Numbered from the stretch's first letter, positions 1-15,796 are shown. The stretch: DNA of 64,000 nt from Bactericera cockerelli (GCA_024516035.1 CM044966.1:17082891-17146890); one strand, 5' to 3'. Numbers and translations: made by a program. The notes: a model not told the origin generated them from the sequence alone.

Positions 1-277
1 TTTAAAATTTCGGGGGGGGGGGGGGTTGTTCTTAAACCCCCCTTCCTAACTGCCGCCAGGCGAGGTTAATGCTCAAAGCATTTTCTACCACCTAACCCTC
101 ATTCACAGGGCAGAACTATTCGCTTTTTGGTTTGAGGGTAAAGTCAAAAGCTTGGGTGTGTTTTTTGTTCTCAAACTCTTTCGAATGTGAGCTAAATACC
201 CTCGCAGTACGCGTAAAAACGGGTTAATACCGTTGGCTTTAGGGATGAAAATTAGTTTTCAAAGTTAAAAAAACTGA

Positions 278-478
278 GCACTGTGAGTCAAGTGGTAACG
301 GGCGAGTCTGGTAATCCAGGTAGTGTAGGATCCGTTTGTTCGCAATTCTACCCAGTGCACGAATTTTTCCTCATTAATTTGAGTTTGTGGCCACATAATA
401 ATAAGACTCAGAAGGTTAGGTGGTAGAAAATGCTTTGAGCAATAACCTCCCCTGGTGGTTACCTTCCACTAAGAAGTA
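278..478 (+). mobile_element. tRNA-like SINE, family F
   Basis: Ends GGTGGTAGAAAATGCTTTGAGC...ACCTTCCACTAAG; an inverted copy of this tail lies at 55-106, making a small foldback at the window start. Confidence 0.55.
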
Positions 479-523
479 TTATCATTATAAAAGACTAACC
501 TTTTAATTGTTTGTACACAGTAT

Positions 524-672
524 TCAATGAAACCGACCTCAGTAGCTTGATCGATAAGGCGGTGGACTTGTAACCTGTAGGTCGGTGGTTTAAGTCCCGG
601 TTTCAGCGTAGATTTAATAAAGTGAGTTTGATTAGTTGTGATATCACGAAAGAGATGAACACAAATCATCAT
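524..672 (+). mobile_element. tRNA-derived SINE, family B
   Basis: GACCTCAGTAGCTTGATCGA head with GGTCGGTGGTTTAAGTCCC (B box) and tail TTGTGATATCACGAAAG. Confidence 0.75.
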
Positions 673-684
673 CATCCTCATCAT

Positions 685-840
685 AGGGTGGCGTGATCGT
701 GAACGATGGTAGCCAGACAGTGGAGGAATGACTCAGCACTTCTACCACTGTTTTTTACAAGGAGGCTAATAATTGACAAGGCCCCCAGAACCAAGACAAT
801 GCTGGTTACTCCTGTTTATAGTCCCCCAGCCAGACTTGAA
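685..840 (+). repeat. Dispersed repeat with a GTTTATAGTCCCCCAGCC end, one unit
   Basis: GATCGTGAACGATGGTAGCC start, AGGAATGACTCAGCACTTCT middle, one copy of the TTATAGTCCCCCAGCCAGAC end unit. Confidence 0.6.
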
Positions 841-905
841 CACAAAGAGATTGCCATAGGCAATAACCCCCCGCCCTTTAGTTAGGACATATGTATATAT
901 TTTTT
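841..905 (+). repeat. Dispersed GCCATAGGCAATAACCCCGC repeat
   Basis: Short retroelement-tail-like repeat (AGAGATTGCCATAGGCAATA, CCGCCCTTTAGTTAGGACAT). Other copies: 8938-8995 (-), 21848-21900, 46722-46800, 59926-60050 and 63682-63730. Confidence 0.55.
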
Positions 906-2580
906 TTTTTTTTTTCTTGTTTATATTATTAATATTGTCTATTTTTATATTTAATTTTTACCATTATTTGTCTGTATATATATGTTCCACTAATAGAGAG
1001 TGTCATATAGCAATAACATGTACCATTTTTGTCTGATTTCAGGATAGCCAGAGGATCCGAATTGCTACTGTGTCAGGACTCTTCAGACCAAGTTTCTCCA
1101 GTCTGAAAGTTCTCAGCCAATCACAGAAGTTTCCTCACTTCTTTCAGCCAATCACAGAAGTTTCTTCACTTCTCGACTCACGGTAACCCAATCCTCAACA
1201 AGAGAAGAAGGAATTTCTTTGGAATCGGTGAGAGGGAAAATTACCATCTGGCAACACTGAGGAATTTTATTCGAAGAGGTCACAACACTGCCACTAAAGC
1301 ATCCCGCCGAGATTTTGATAACCGTCTTCGAGTCGGTTCTAAGAGGAGATCGATTTTTTTTCTCAATTTCTTGGAGCATTTGGCATCTCTGTAATTTTTG
1401 AAGAATATTTTGACTTGTTGAAAAATCTGATTTTTATCAGGATAAAAATCGATTTTTTCGGTCGTCACTGCTGAAATCGATTTCGACTTTCTCTCCGAAA
1501 GAACTCCGCAAAATCTTCTTCACCTATTTGGCCTTATTTCTCTTAACTCTTAATATTTTTTTTGGTTCAAATTGATTTTATTTGCGTCAATTACCAAATT
1601 TTTGTTCTGTATTTCTGTGTTTTTTTTTCTCACTTCATCTTTTGTGATCTGCAGGTAGTTCACCTGTCACGTCGTTATTATATTATTTTACCTTCTCTTG
1701 ATCGAAATAGTTGAGGATTTTTGATCAAAAAGTTTGAATTGTGCGCAAGATTTAAAGTTTGAATTGTGCGCAAGTTTTACACAGGTGACTCGTTTTTGGT
1801 ATCCAAAAAACTTGACCCCGCCCCCCTCCTGAGAAAATACTCCATTTTTTCGCAATCTACTCTTTTCAAAACAATTTAGTGGATATTTTCTCGTCTTAAT
1901 TACAAAATTAATCATTTTCTCCTCTCATATTGTAGTTTTCAGTAGCGTTATAGCTTTACTTTAACATTTAATTACTCTCTACTAATCGAAAAACTTACCT
2001 ATTTAACTTATTTTCTATATTTGAAAAATAATAAATTCTATGAAAACTAACTTCTGTTAACTATTGATTCCTGTTTCGTCTGTAGAATTCCTGCTTTGAG
2101 TACTGAAAGAGGAAAAATAAATCATTTATTTTTTTACTTATTTATAAATTAACCTTAAAAAACATTTCCAATTTTAGTAGATTATTTGACACAAGTATAA
2201 AATTATCTCTTTCAACTGAAATTTTCTTTTCCTTTTCTAAGTAACTATTTCTGGGACCCTTTCTCTATTCAAACAATTCGTGTTTTACTATTTATTTTTT
2301 TCTTCTTCATAAATTCGTCTTCGCAGAACCCCTTGCGTTCTGTACAATTCCCGAACACACACAAAAAATTGCATATTGTCATTTCTATTTTGAGTATAAA
2401 AAACACATTCCTTATTACATTTTATATTTAATCTACTTAGTTTCGTAGAATACTTTTAATTTTTTTGTAAAACTACAAGAAACTACCACCCTCTGGGATT
2501 TCATACTTTAAAATTAGAACAATCATTTATTCGATATATTTTTTTACGATCTAACTAACCTAATTAATTTTAATATTTTT
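900..2580. other. AT-rich flank upstream of PMCA, no gene seen
   Basis: No coding signal. A direct duplication of CAGCCAATCACAGAAGTTTC lies at about 1117 and 1146. AGTTTGAATTGTGCGCAAG is repeated at about 1732 and 1757. Confidence 0.5.
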
Positions 2581-2759
2581 CTCCGCATATAGAAGTCCTA
2601 CTCATAGAAGAAGAGAATTAGCAAAGTTTAAAATGCTGGTCTAAAGTTCGTCTTTACTATACAGCAATTTTGAGTTGAATTGTGCAAAGAAGTTCGTTTC
2701 AACTGATCTAAAGAATCAATTCGCTTGAACACAGATCGGAAAACGCTGACGCGATCAAA
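2580..2759 (+). promoter_or_regulatory. 5' leader of the PMCA copy
   Basis: Sequence between the AT-rich upstream DNA and the ATG has mixed composition like an untranslated exon, and the start sits in an AAAATGGCG context. No TATA box or initiator can be assigned with confidence. If the copy is a retrogene this is the inherited 5'UTR; otherwise it is the first-exon leader. Confidence 0.3.
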
Positions 2760-6137
<3,378 letters not shown>

Positions 6138-6705
6138 TGGAGGTTTGGGTCGACTCGTCGACCAGGCTGCGATCACATGACAAGTTGTCGGCGCCGGCGG
6201 GTCGCCCCGTTCCGCGTGGACGCTCTCGTGCGACAACCACTGCTTGTTTAGAATATTTCAGTTCCCTCCCCGTACTCTCTCTCTCTCTCTCTCTCTTTGT
6301 TTACTCTTCTTAGCAATGTTCCCTTGAACAAAGACGTTCACATAGACCAGTTGGACCTTCACTGTTCTTTCCTGAACGCTCGTTCAACGTCAACTATTTG
6401 TTTTTCATCTTTGTCACCAAAGTTGGTATGTAGAGATCCTAATGACAAACGTGCATTTTTTTATGAACGACTATGAGAAGAAATCGGTTGATTTCGTAAT
6501 ATCCCCTTCGAGAGAACCCTAGGACCCAATTGAGTCTGGAATACTTCACCATGAACTGAAGAACGTCTCTGCATATCAACTTGGATTTTCCGTACCATCT
6601 TTTGTTTACTCTTGTTCGTTTTGTAAATAGTTTCTTGGCGCTGAAATTGGTGGAACCGTGACGAAAACTTGTGGCCGAAAAAGATGGTGATGACCTGACC
6701 AGAAC
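6138..6705 (+). other. 3'UTR-like sequence of the PMCA copy
   Basis: Downstream of the stop the sequence stays mixed-composition for about 570 bp, with a CT-dinucleotide run at about 6278-6296 and a TGTAAATA Pumilio-type motif near 6627. It then turns abruptly into AT-rich repeats with recurring GTGCAGATATCGATA-like units (6718-6850). No poly(A) tail marks the end, which argues weakly against a young retrocopy. Confidence 0.35.
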
Positions 6706-7195
6706 TCATATTACTTAAGTGCAGATATCGATACTCAAGTGCAGAATTCGATAATAAAGTGCGGATATCAATACAAAAAAGTGCAAGATTCGAGACTCAA
6801 GCGCAGATATCGATACATATCGATAATAAAGTGCAGATATCAATAAATCGAATTGATATTAGATTTGAAAAGGTTAAGTAAAAATTTGAAATGACATTTA
6901 AGTTCATATGAGAACTTAACAACATATTTGCTAATACATGAAATAATACTACTGCAGACCTAGCACCTATTCTATTATGGTGTATCAATGGATTTGAAAT
7001 TGTATTTGCAAAATGAAATTTAAGAAATGACATTTAAGTTCAAATTTGGAACTTACAAAAACAGTTGATAGTGAAATATCAAGATGTGCAATGTGCATGG
7101 TGCAAATATAATATCTTGGTTCTAAAGGCTAATTTCGTTTTAAATTATTAACCTATTCGATCATTATTATTATTAAACTCTTTGTTAGAAGAACA

Positions 7196-8854
7196 TACAG
7201 GGTGTCCCACCAAACTTGGACACCTCAAATTACTCGGCCCCTGAAAGAGTTTTTGAAAAATAAAAAAATCTAGGGTACATGTGCTAATTATGCGGTTTCA
7301 GTTATGAAATTTTTTTTATACAGGGTGGTTCAAAAGTCAGAAATTGAGGTGTCAACTTTCGATTTTTAAATGGATTGACCTGAATTTTATTTGATAATTT
7401 TACTTCTAAATGATTCCTCAATACTTTATTAAACAAAAATATTACATACAGGGTGGTTTTTTTTCGACCAATTTTTTTTCTAAATCTTGAATAACTCAAG
7501 TTCGGTTAATTTTTTTCGATAACAAGAAGAGAATGTGTTTGTGTAATGAATACACGCACTTTCAATTGGCATCAAAATTTTTTATACAGGGTGGTTCACA
7601 AGTGAAATAATGACTTGATTTTTTTTAAAACCGAGTTTTTTTAATTTTTTATTTAGGATTAATAATTCTCGTCTAATTTTACACATTTTTTGTTAGTCAT
7701 ATCGAAAAACAAAACTAAAGTTTTGTACAGGGTGAGACATAATTTTTTTGTAACACCCTGTATATGGGCAGTCAAAGAGACGCAAAATTCAATATAAAGA
7801 CTAAATATGCAAGAAGAATTTTGATTTTTAATTAAACTAAAAAGTTATGGTGTTTTAACTAATATTGTCGCATGGACCACCCTGTAAATATTTTCTTAAA
7901 CCATCATATAGGTAGTCGAAACTGTCTAAAATTCAACGATGAGTCCAAATCTGAAAGAAAAAAAATTAATTCAAAAAGGCATGCTCAATTTTGTGTCTAC
8001 ATCCACCTACTTTTTATTTCAAGTTTTAAAATCATTCAGTGTGGACACCAAATTGAAAATGGCTTCAAATTCGTGTTTTTTACTTGTTTTTCCCACATGA
8101 TTCGAAGTGTTCGTTGAATTTTATACAACTTAGAGTACCTACATGATAGTTTAAGAAAATATCTACAGGGTGGTCCATGCGACAATATTAGTTAAAAAAC
8201 CATAACTTTTTAGTTTAATTAAAAATGAAAGTTTTTCTTGCATATTTAGTCTTTATATTTAATTTTGCGTCTCTTTGACTGCCCATATACAGGGTGTTAC
8301 AAAAAAATTATGTCTCACCCTGTACAACACTTTAGTTTTGTTTTTTCGATATGACTAACAAAAAATGTGTAAAATTAGACGAGAATTATTAATCCTAAAT
8401 AAAAAATTAAAAAAACTCGGTTTTAAAAAAAATCAAGTCATTATTTCACTTGTGAACCACCCTGTATAAAAAACTTTGATGCCAATTGAAAGTGCGTGTA
8501 TTCATTACACAAACACATTCTCTTCTTGTTATCGAAAAAATTAACCGAACTTGAGTTATTCAAGATTTAGAAAAAAAATTGGTCGAAAAAAAACCACCCT
8601 GTATGTAATATTTTTGTTTAATAAAGTATTGAGGAATCATTTAGAAGTAAAATTATCAAATAAAATTCAGGTCAATCCATTTAAAAATCGAAAGTTGACA
8701 CCTCAATTTCTGACTTTTGAACCACCCTGTATAAAAAAAATTTCATAACTGAAACCGCATAATTAGCACATGTACCCTAGATTTTTTTATTTTTCAAAAA
8801 CTCTTTCAGGGGCCGAGTAATTTGAGGTGTCCAAGTTTGGTGGGACACCCTGTA
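7196..8854. mobile_element. 1,655-bp near-perfect palindromic TA-flanked element with concentric CAGGGTG boundaries, copy 1
   Basis: Begins TA-CAGGGTGTCCCACC and ends GGTGGGACACCCTG-TA. Seven CAGGGTG/CACCCTG motifs lie in each arm: 7198, 7321, 7449, 7587 and 7728 forward, 7760 and 7884 reverse. They mirror those at 8852, 8729, 8601, 8464, 8322, 8290 and 8165; paired coordinates sum to 16049-16051 throughout, so the arms have almost no net indels. The loop (about 7945-8115) is unique. TA flanks and terminal inverted repeats suggest Tc1/mariner-type mobilisation. Small open frames that read through the repeated motif are not thought to be genes. Confidence 0.85.
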
Positions 8855-9266
8855 TATGCAAACAAATAATGGCTAAAAATAAAATACAAAATTGACAACA
8901 TAAATATACACCGGGATAAAATAAACTAAATATATACTTATGTCCTAACTAAAGGGCGGAGTTATTGCCTATGGCAATCTCTTCCACCCAACCCTTTGAT
9001 TGATTTTCAAATGATAAAAATGATTTGCTGGCTAATATTTTTCCTATCCCTTCTTAACAGAATGAGGCATTGCCGCACATCGTTTCGGACCAGATCTTGG
9101 TGCAACCGTAACGCGTGACGGTAATGAGTTTTTTTTTCTCAAGATGATACCTATTCCACGCAATATTGAGAGTGAGAGGACTGCGCAATGCGCATGTCCG
9201 GTTACTATGCGTCATCTCTGCGCATGTGCGGTTACTATGCGTCATCTCCTGTAAGTAACAACAATA

Positions 9267-9808
9267 TACAGGGTGTCGTGTGTTATTTTTAGAAAAAAAT
9301 CAAAAATAACTCCAGACAATCTAACTCACTGGCAGAATTAACCGGACACTAATGTTTTTTCCATTTGACTCCATGTATTTCTTGATGGAATAAATTTGAC
9401 ATAACTTTTTTGTGATAAAAATTTTCTAGGTATTTTTCTTTTGATAGAAAAGTAACAGTATGGAAATTAATACTAAACAGAAGAAAAAAACATTTTTAAC
9501 TAATTCGGTCACTTTTCTCGATAGAAAAAAAGCGTGTGGTTTTTTTTTAAATTCATTTAATAAAATACCTAAATTAAACACCTGAAAAGTCAAAAAGTGT
9601 CCTCCGTTCAGTATTAATCTCCATACTGTTCGTTTTCTATCAAAGCAATAATAGCTGAAAAATTTCAACTGCAAATTTAACATGGAGTCAAATGGAAAAA
9701 CATCAAGTGTCCGGTTAATTCTGCCGGTGAGTGTATAAAATAATCTTCGGTAATTTTTCGAGAAATTGAAGGAAAATTTTCTAAAAAAAAAAACTTGGAC
9801 ACCCTGTA
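9267..9808. mobile_element. CAGGGTG-ended TA-flanked element with an inner foldback
   Basis: CAGGGTGTCGTG at 9269 and GGACACCCTG ending at 9806, both next to TA. Inside, a second inverted repeat (9324-9733) with ends ACTCACTGGCAGAATTAACC also lies between TA dinucleotides, suggesting one foldback inside another. Confidence 0.65.
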
Positions 9809-9809
9809 T

Positions 9810-12195
9810 AAAGAACTGGTTTAATTCTTACATGGGAAACTCGTTTGGCACGTCAGTCTAAAGACTTGAGAAAATAATATTCTATTTTACAATAATGCAA
9901 ATCATGGGAGCTGAATAAGTGAATTCACTTTTCTTCGTTTGTTTTTTCCAAGTTGCTTTTGTCCGAAAGTTTATATTTCCTATTCCCAAGTTGGTTTTGT
10001 CCCAAGTACATAATCCGTACTCATATTTTCTCAAGTTGTTTTTGTCCAAAGTACATAAATCCGTACTCATATTTTCCCAATTTTTTTTGTCTAAAATTAA
10101 CACTTCGTATTTCCTAAGTTGGGTTTTTGAGCGGTTATGATTCTATTTGTTTACAAAATTTGGCGAGCCATTTTTTTCGACGCAATATTTGGCGACCCTA
10201 GTGTTGTTAAAGTTAAGTTGTTAAAATAGTTGATGATGTGCTGAATCTACCCTTGACATACATAAGTCTAATCGTTTTAGTAATACCCTGTTTCGAAACG
10301 GTAGCTAATATTACCTTTCTAACTTATCGAATATAATTGTCCCAGGTTCGTGAGCGAACTCTTCTATTTTTGGATGTTAATAACTTGTTTGTGTGAATAT
10401 TTTCCTTTAAAAAACTTCTCTTTGCCGAAATTCAACGTTAAAACACGCTAATGGTCGTCCTTTCGTTCGTAATGGCTATTGATCTCTCTCTTTCTCTTTC
10501 TCTTTCTCTTTCTCTTCCTCTTCCTCTCCCTCTCCCTCTCCCTCTCCCTCTCCCTCCCTCCTTCTTCTCCTCCTCCTCCTCCTCAAATTCTCTAAAACTT
10601 GCGTTACGCTCTCTGTCCTTTTTCCAAGTCCGGTATATCGAAAGGAAGTATCGATTAATCGATCTCGAGAGTTTTCTGAATCGAATTATCGTAGAAAAAT
10701 GTTTTTATTATTTTTTATTGACCAGCACGTCAATAGCTGATTTCAATTAAAGGTCCGTTTACAATTTTTTTTCCACATGTTTAGTCGACTGGGTGAAATA
10801 AGAGTTTTATCGATAAGAAATGATTCCCGTGTTGATAATTATGACCATCTGCTTGTCTCTAGATAATGTGAATAAAAACGTCGTTCACACGATTGATTTA
10901 CATTTTTTCTTCAACTGTATAAGTCGGTTAAAGGCGCGCTCACACGATCATTTTTTTTTCTATCACACTACTGGACACTCGGCAACCACGTAATTTTCAT
11001 TAATTTTGAATTCTTCATCTTAGAGTTATTGCGCCACGAAAAGAGCATTTGTAGACAAACAGTCTGCATTTGGTTTTCAAAAATTGCAAAATTATCTTGA
11101 AATTCAAACTCACTTTTTTCGGTCAATTATATTTTTGCATTTACCGAAAAAGAGGGCCACGTTGTATGCAGGTGACCGTTCAGGCTCCAACAAAGGGCTC
11201 AAGTTTGCACCAAGGTGTTGCATTAGGGCCCTTTTATTATTTTGTTTACCTTTTTCTTATGTACAGCACGGGTCCACTTATTATGTAGCTATATTAATTA
11301 AATACTCTAAACTTATACAGGGTGGAAAAATACATGTTCATTTCATTTTGAGCGCTAACTTATAATAGTACACCCTGTATTTTTTTACAATGATAATTCC
11401 ATATTGTTTTTAGTTTTTACTGATTAATTAATTATTATTTTCAAATTTTACTAATTTAACTGTTAATTTTGCATTGTTAAAATTTGTTTTCTTTATTTTT
11501 CATGTAATCTGTTATTTGTCACGTTCGAAAAAGAGATCAATTTCTTTCTTTTTTTTAACCCTGAAGTAAAAAAAATTGATTAATTTAAGTACACCTTTGT
11601 CAAATAAAACTTTAATCTACTTTTTTATTTAATAAAATTTATTTGTCTTGAAATATTAATGCGATCCACGTGTGAAGACTCGAAACGCAAATTCTGGACA
11701 GATTTTCATGATAATTCAATTTTTACCTTTAAAGAGAAGGTATTCTTATGTACTTCACGGTACTGAATCTTGGGTTCTCTTTCTCTGAGCTCCAGCCATC
11801 CCAGACCATCTGTTTCAGCCTCGTCAGGTGGGAACTGTCTAGAACTCAGAGAACCAGTTTAGAGAAAATAGAAAATATTGTTGTCGGTCGGTTTTTTTTC
11901 GAAATTGAGCTGATAACATTTTACTTCCGAAAATTTCTAATATTAGAAATCGCGGAAGTATTTTGTTCGAAAGTTTTTGAAGAAAAAATTTTTTTTGCTC
12001 CAACTTCAATTTTTGTCATATTTCCTTGTGTATTTCGAGTCTTCAGGGTGAGACCCAAATTAAACTACAAACTGTGTACTAGACTTGATTAAAAGCTCAC
12101 ACACCTTGTATAATATCTTTTCTAGTGTATAAGCAACTTAAGAGTTAGGGATCATTTAAGTTAAGGAATTTGAAGAAATGCAACCGTATGTATGG
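9810..12195. other. No gene seen
   Basis: AT-rich DNA with a TTTGTCCAAAGTACATAATCC-like short tandem (9950-10110), a CT tract at 10484-10585 and the 60-bp hairpin at 11318. Short open frames here look random. Confidence 0.45.
11316..11379. mobile_element. 60-bp minimal CAGGGTG hairpin element
   Basis: TA-CAGGGTGGAAAAAT (11318) closes with CACCCTG-TA (to 11377) after only 60 bp. The smallest free-standing member of the CAGGGTG family here. Confidence 0.6.
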
Positions 12196-12197
12196 AC

Positions 12198-12370
12198 AGA
12201 ATATTCCTCCGGAATGTGTATATTCCTCCGGAATATGTAAATTCCTCCGGAATGTGTATATTCCACTGGAATGTGTAAATTCCTCCGGAATGTGTATATT
12301 CCTCCGGAATGTGTATATTCCTCAGGAATGTGTAAATTCCTCCGGAATGTGTATATTCCTCCGGATGGTG
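12198..12370 (+). repeat. Short minisatellite of TTCCTCCGGAATGTGTAT
   Basis: About nine units of 19-20 bp; each contains the near-palindrome TTCCTCCGGAA. Confidence 0.8.
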
Positions 12371-12963
12371 GTATTCGTGGGAATATTCTCTTGATATTTT
12401 ACTTGTATTTCAGTGTTGACATCTTCTAGACTAGAACATCACGTAGACTTTGCCTTTGATTTGTATCTATTTTCAAAACCTATATTAGGTCCACGGGAGA
12501 ACCTTGTGTCTAGTCCATTCGTGATTGTTTTGTGTTTTTGTTCTGTTGAGAACCAAATATTCTGTGAAAAGTACATTATGGAACACATGAAAATTATTGA
12601 TAGATGCAAAGAAAACAATAAATTATTTTTATGTATGTACTGCTGGAATAATGGGACTTTAATAGTCTTAATGGGGCAGTATAAATAAGGCGATATTATT
12701 ATTATTATGTTTCTTAGGATTTTTTGGGATTTCGGAACCGGAATCCAATGGATGAGACTTTGTTAAGTTTCTTTTTTTAATGTGACTTGGCAGGTAAATT
12801 CCCCTGGACCCTTATAGTTGAAGATAATACAAATCTGTACTCTCTTACCCTTATGAACACATTACCAATTTTTCTTTGGCCTTATTTAAAATTACCAAAT
12901 CAAATCTAATGCTTATAGCAAGGTGATAGGCAGCACAACTTTTGTAAACAAAATTCTCGTCTC

Positions 12964-13098
12964 TAAGGGCGGAATTAATAGACGTTTTTGTAATACCTCT
13001 GTGGTGCTAAGTCTCGGATTGTGTACTGTCTAAGAAGCGGAAAACCGATGCTCAGCAATGACTTAAGTTATATAATTTGTCTATTAATTTCGCCCTAA
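12964..13098. mobile_element. 129-bp PIF/Harbinger-type MITE
   Basis: TAA target duplication flanks GGGCGGAATTAATAGAC and GTCTATTAATTTCGCCC. The element proper (12967-13095) is 129 bp and carries GTTTTTGTAATACCTCTGTG near one end. Confidence 0.8.
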
Positions 13099-13099
13099 G

Positions 13100-14185
13100 T
13101 CTCACTTGAGAGTCTTTTCCAAAGATTTCATTGGATGAATTCGCTCTCAATTGTCACTTGACCGTTCTGTTTATAAGAAAGTGACTGTTGATTTTTTTCT
13201 TTTCATTTTGTATTTTAAATTTTAATACTTAACTTTAAAAATCTTTTTTCTTAATATTGTATTTACTATGAAAATAAAACCTATTTTTCTCTAAGAATAT
13301 GAATAGAATTCAAGAAAATTGTAATTCCACTTTTCAAGTACTTAATCAAAAAAATAAATTTCTGTTCATGTAGTCTTTTTTTTTTTAACAATTAGCTAAC
13401 CCTTATTAGAGGTATACGTAAAGATATTAATATAGTTTTTTTTTTAATTTTAGACAGGGTCTATCAAAGACCGTTTGTCTTAAGTAAATAAATAAATGAA
13501 CTATTGTTTTAAAATATTATACGTTTATTTTGTACCACCCATTTTGTTGTGTTTTTTTTTTTTTTTTTTTTTTTTTTTTAGCAGATAAATTTAAAGTTAA
13601 TCGAGCAGAATCCAGAATTATTTACATCTTGAAATCTAATTACTCTTTGGAATAATTCCAAGAATATGTCAGATGGAAATTTCTCGCAGTTTGAATTTTG
13701 ATTTTTATGTATTGTTCAAGAACCGCCTGAGCAGACCAGAAAGAAGTTTAAAATATCGTGTATATGGATGATATTGTTGTTTCATTATTATAATTTTCTC
13801 AAAACAAAAAAAGTATAGTTTACATGATTACATAAATATTCTCCCTCTAAAGATTAGATTCTTGTGTAAGGTTTGGTACCAAAATTCATCTGTAAAATTA
13901 TAATTATTTTCTTCAAATAACAGGGGTATATGTATAATACTGAAGTTTTTCTGTGTTGAAGTTTTGGAACCAAACTTCATCACTAAAATGTCAATTGCGA
14001 TCCAGTGAGGTAACACTTTATAATAATAATACCTTTTCCATAAGATAAGGCACCTATCTTATCTTCCGTTGGTGAGATGATTATATGAACGCCTAGATCC
14101 AATTTCTAGGCTTCACTTTGTGCAATGATTCTCTTATGGTTCACGTCCTGATAGAAGTATAATGGATTGAAAACAGTAATTATAT
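13100..14185. other. No gene seen
   Basis: AT-rich spacer with a long T run at 13552-13579 and no recognisable repeat beyond short runs. Confidence 0.45.
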
Positions 14186-14189
14186 CTCT

Positions 14190-14380
14190 TTAGTGGAAGG
14201 TAACCACCAGGGGAGGTTAATGCTCAAAGCACTTTCTACCACCTAGCCCTCAGAGTCTTATTATTATATGGTCACAAAAACTCAATTTAATGAGGAAAAA
14301 TTCATGCACTGGGTGGGATTCGAACCACAGATCACGGATCTGTCAGTCCACTTCACTGGCAGAGTTGAGTATAGATAGTT
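14190..14380 (-). mobile_element. tRNA-like SINE, family F
   Basis: Reverse-strand copy with GGGATTCGAACCACAGATC (B box). Confidence 0.6.
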
Positions 14381-14419
14381 TTGGGTCATATGATTGGCGG
14401 TTTTTTACTGTATTTATCT

Positions 14420-14565
14420 TCTGAAACCGACCTCAGTAGCTTGATCGATAAGGCGGCAGACTTGTAACCTGGAGGTCGGTGGTTCAAGTCCCGGTTTCAG
14501 CGTAGATTTAGTAAAGCGAGGTTGAGTAGTTGTGATATCACGAAAGTAATTAACACAAATACGAT
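14420..14565 (+). mobile_element. tRNA-derived SINE, family B
   Basis: Same head, intact B box GGTTCAAGTCCC and tail. Confidence 0.78.
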
Positions 14566-14737
14566 AACTTTAACTTTTATCTTCTGAATTGCAAATTGAA
14601 CTGAGAAGTTTTATTCTCTTCTACTTATCAATATAAAATTATCAAAAAAGAATTATGACTTCTAACTCGTCATGATATACAAAAATAAAATCTAGTATAC
14701 TATTTTAATAACTCTCCTTTCTTAATAAATTTATGTT

Positions 14738-15217
14738 CTACCAATTTAGTTTTAACAATGCACTTGTAAACGTGGCTTGATTACTCCTTGGAGAACTTGT
14801 AAATGGGGCTTGATTACTCCTTGGAGAACTTGTAAACGGGGCTTGATGACTCCTTGGAGAACTTGTAAACGGGGCTTGATGACTCCTTGGAGAACTTGTA
14901 AACGGGGCTTGATTAGTCTTTCTAGTGAACTGAATTGATTGTCGAAACGGTTCGAGAAATTCCCTTTTAAATTGGGTAAGGTAAGTTTCATGGAGTAACA
15001 AGTAAATGGAGAATGCGTAATGTCTGGAACCTGTCCCGTAAAATCGGCCATCTTTGTTAGTTTCAACACTGAAATCATAACAGTAACGAATTATGTGTTC
15101 ATCTTGTATGCTTTTAAAGCTAACTACGGAAGCCATAGTGGATAGTCTGTTAGGGAACATATTTATTAAATTCCACAAGAGAGAGAGAGAAAGAAAGTAA
15201 AATTTATTCTCAAACAA
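14738..15217 (-). CDS. Hypothetical open frame with 12-residue in-frame repeats
   Basis: The open frame of 159 codons contains MASVVSFKSIQDEHIIRYCY and LTQFKREFLEPFRQSIQF, followed by five repeats of the QAPFTSSPRSHQ type (36-bp DNA units, 14766-14910). The N-terminal part does not look like simple repeat, but I recognise no domain. A second frame is also open through the same repeats, so the length may be a by-product of the minisatellite. No splice or promoter signal was assigned. Probably not a gene. Confidence 0.2.
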   Translation of the reverse strand: MFENKFYFLSLSLLWNLINMFPNRLSTMASVVSFKSIQDEHIIRYCYDFSVETNKDGRFYGTGSRHYAFSIYLLLHETYLTQFKREFLEPFRQSIQFTRKTNQAPFTSSPRSHQAPFTSSPRSHQAPFTSSPRSNQAPFTSSPRSNQATFTSALLKLNW

Positions 15218-15796
15218 CTCACATCACCATCGGAGCGTGCCATAAGACACAGTACTCTTGTTACTTGTGTTTTGAAGTAGACAATGACGATCGTTATTTT
15301 CAGGATGGTTTGTACAGTTAAGTTATGGTGTCACCATTTACTTTTTTCTCATTTCATTACATTAACCCATTAAGTCCTAATTGGGCAGTATAACCAAGGG
15401 GATATAATTATTCCAAAACCATTAAACTGTCGGCAATAGAGGCACTCCCTATACACTTCACTACTGTCGATGTATTGACTAAGCTTTCATTAGAGGTGCA
15501 AAACTATCGATTTCAAATGACCAAACTATCGATTCGAATTATGTACCATCAAAACAACAATTTTGATACCAATAACCATGGGTATAAAAATCTCATCTTA
15601 CATTAATTTAATGTCTACCAACTCAACGCCCATATTACTTCCGAGAAATTTCTAATATTAGAAATCGGAAGTATTGTGTTCGTTCTTGTAGAAAAAAAAT
15701 ATTTTTTTGCTCCGATTTCAATTTTTTTCATATTCCTGGACGTTTCATAATCACCTGTTTTTCTTTATTTTCAAATTACCATGGAGAACTTTTCTA

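Noticed and set aside
7302..7499. 65-residue open frame repeated four times (7302-, 8551+, 57384-, 58631+)
   Set aside because: It reads through the CACCCTGTA motifs of the concentric palindromes; identity among copies reflects the repeat, not protein selection.
11070..11365. Possible short gene with GSNKG motif
   Set aside because: Only a few residues resemble a known repeat; the frame runs into a CAGGGTG hairpin and has no other support.
12198..12370. Possible CRISPR-like array
   Set aside because: Units are continuous tandem repeats without unique spacers; eukaryotic DNA.
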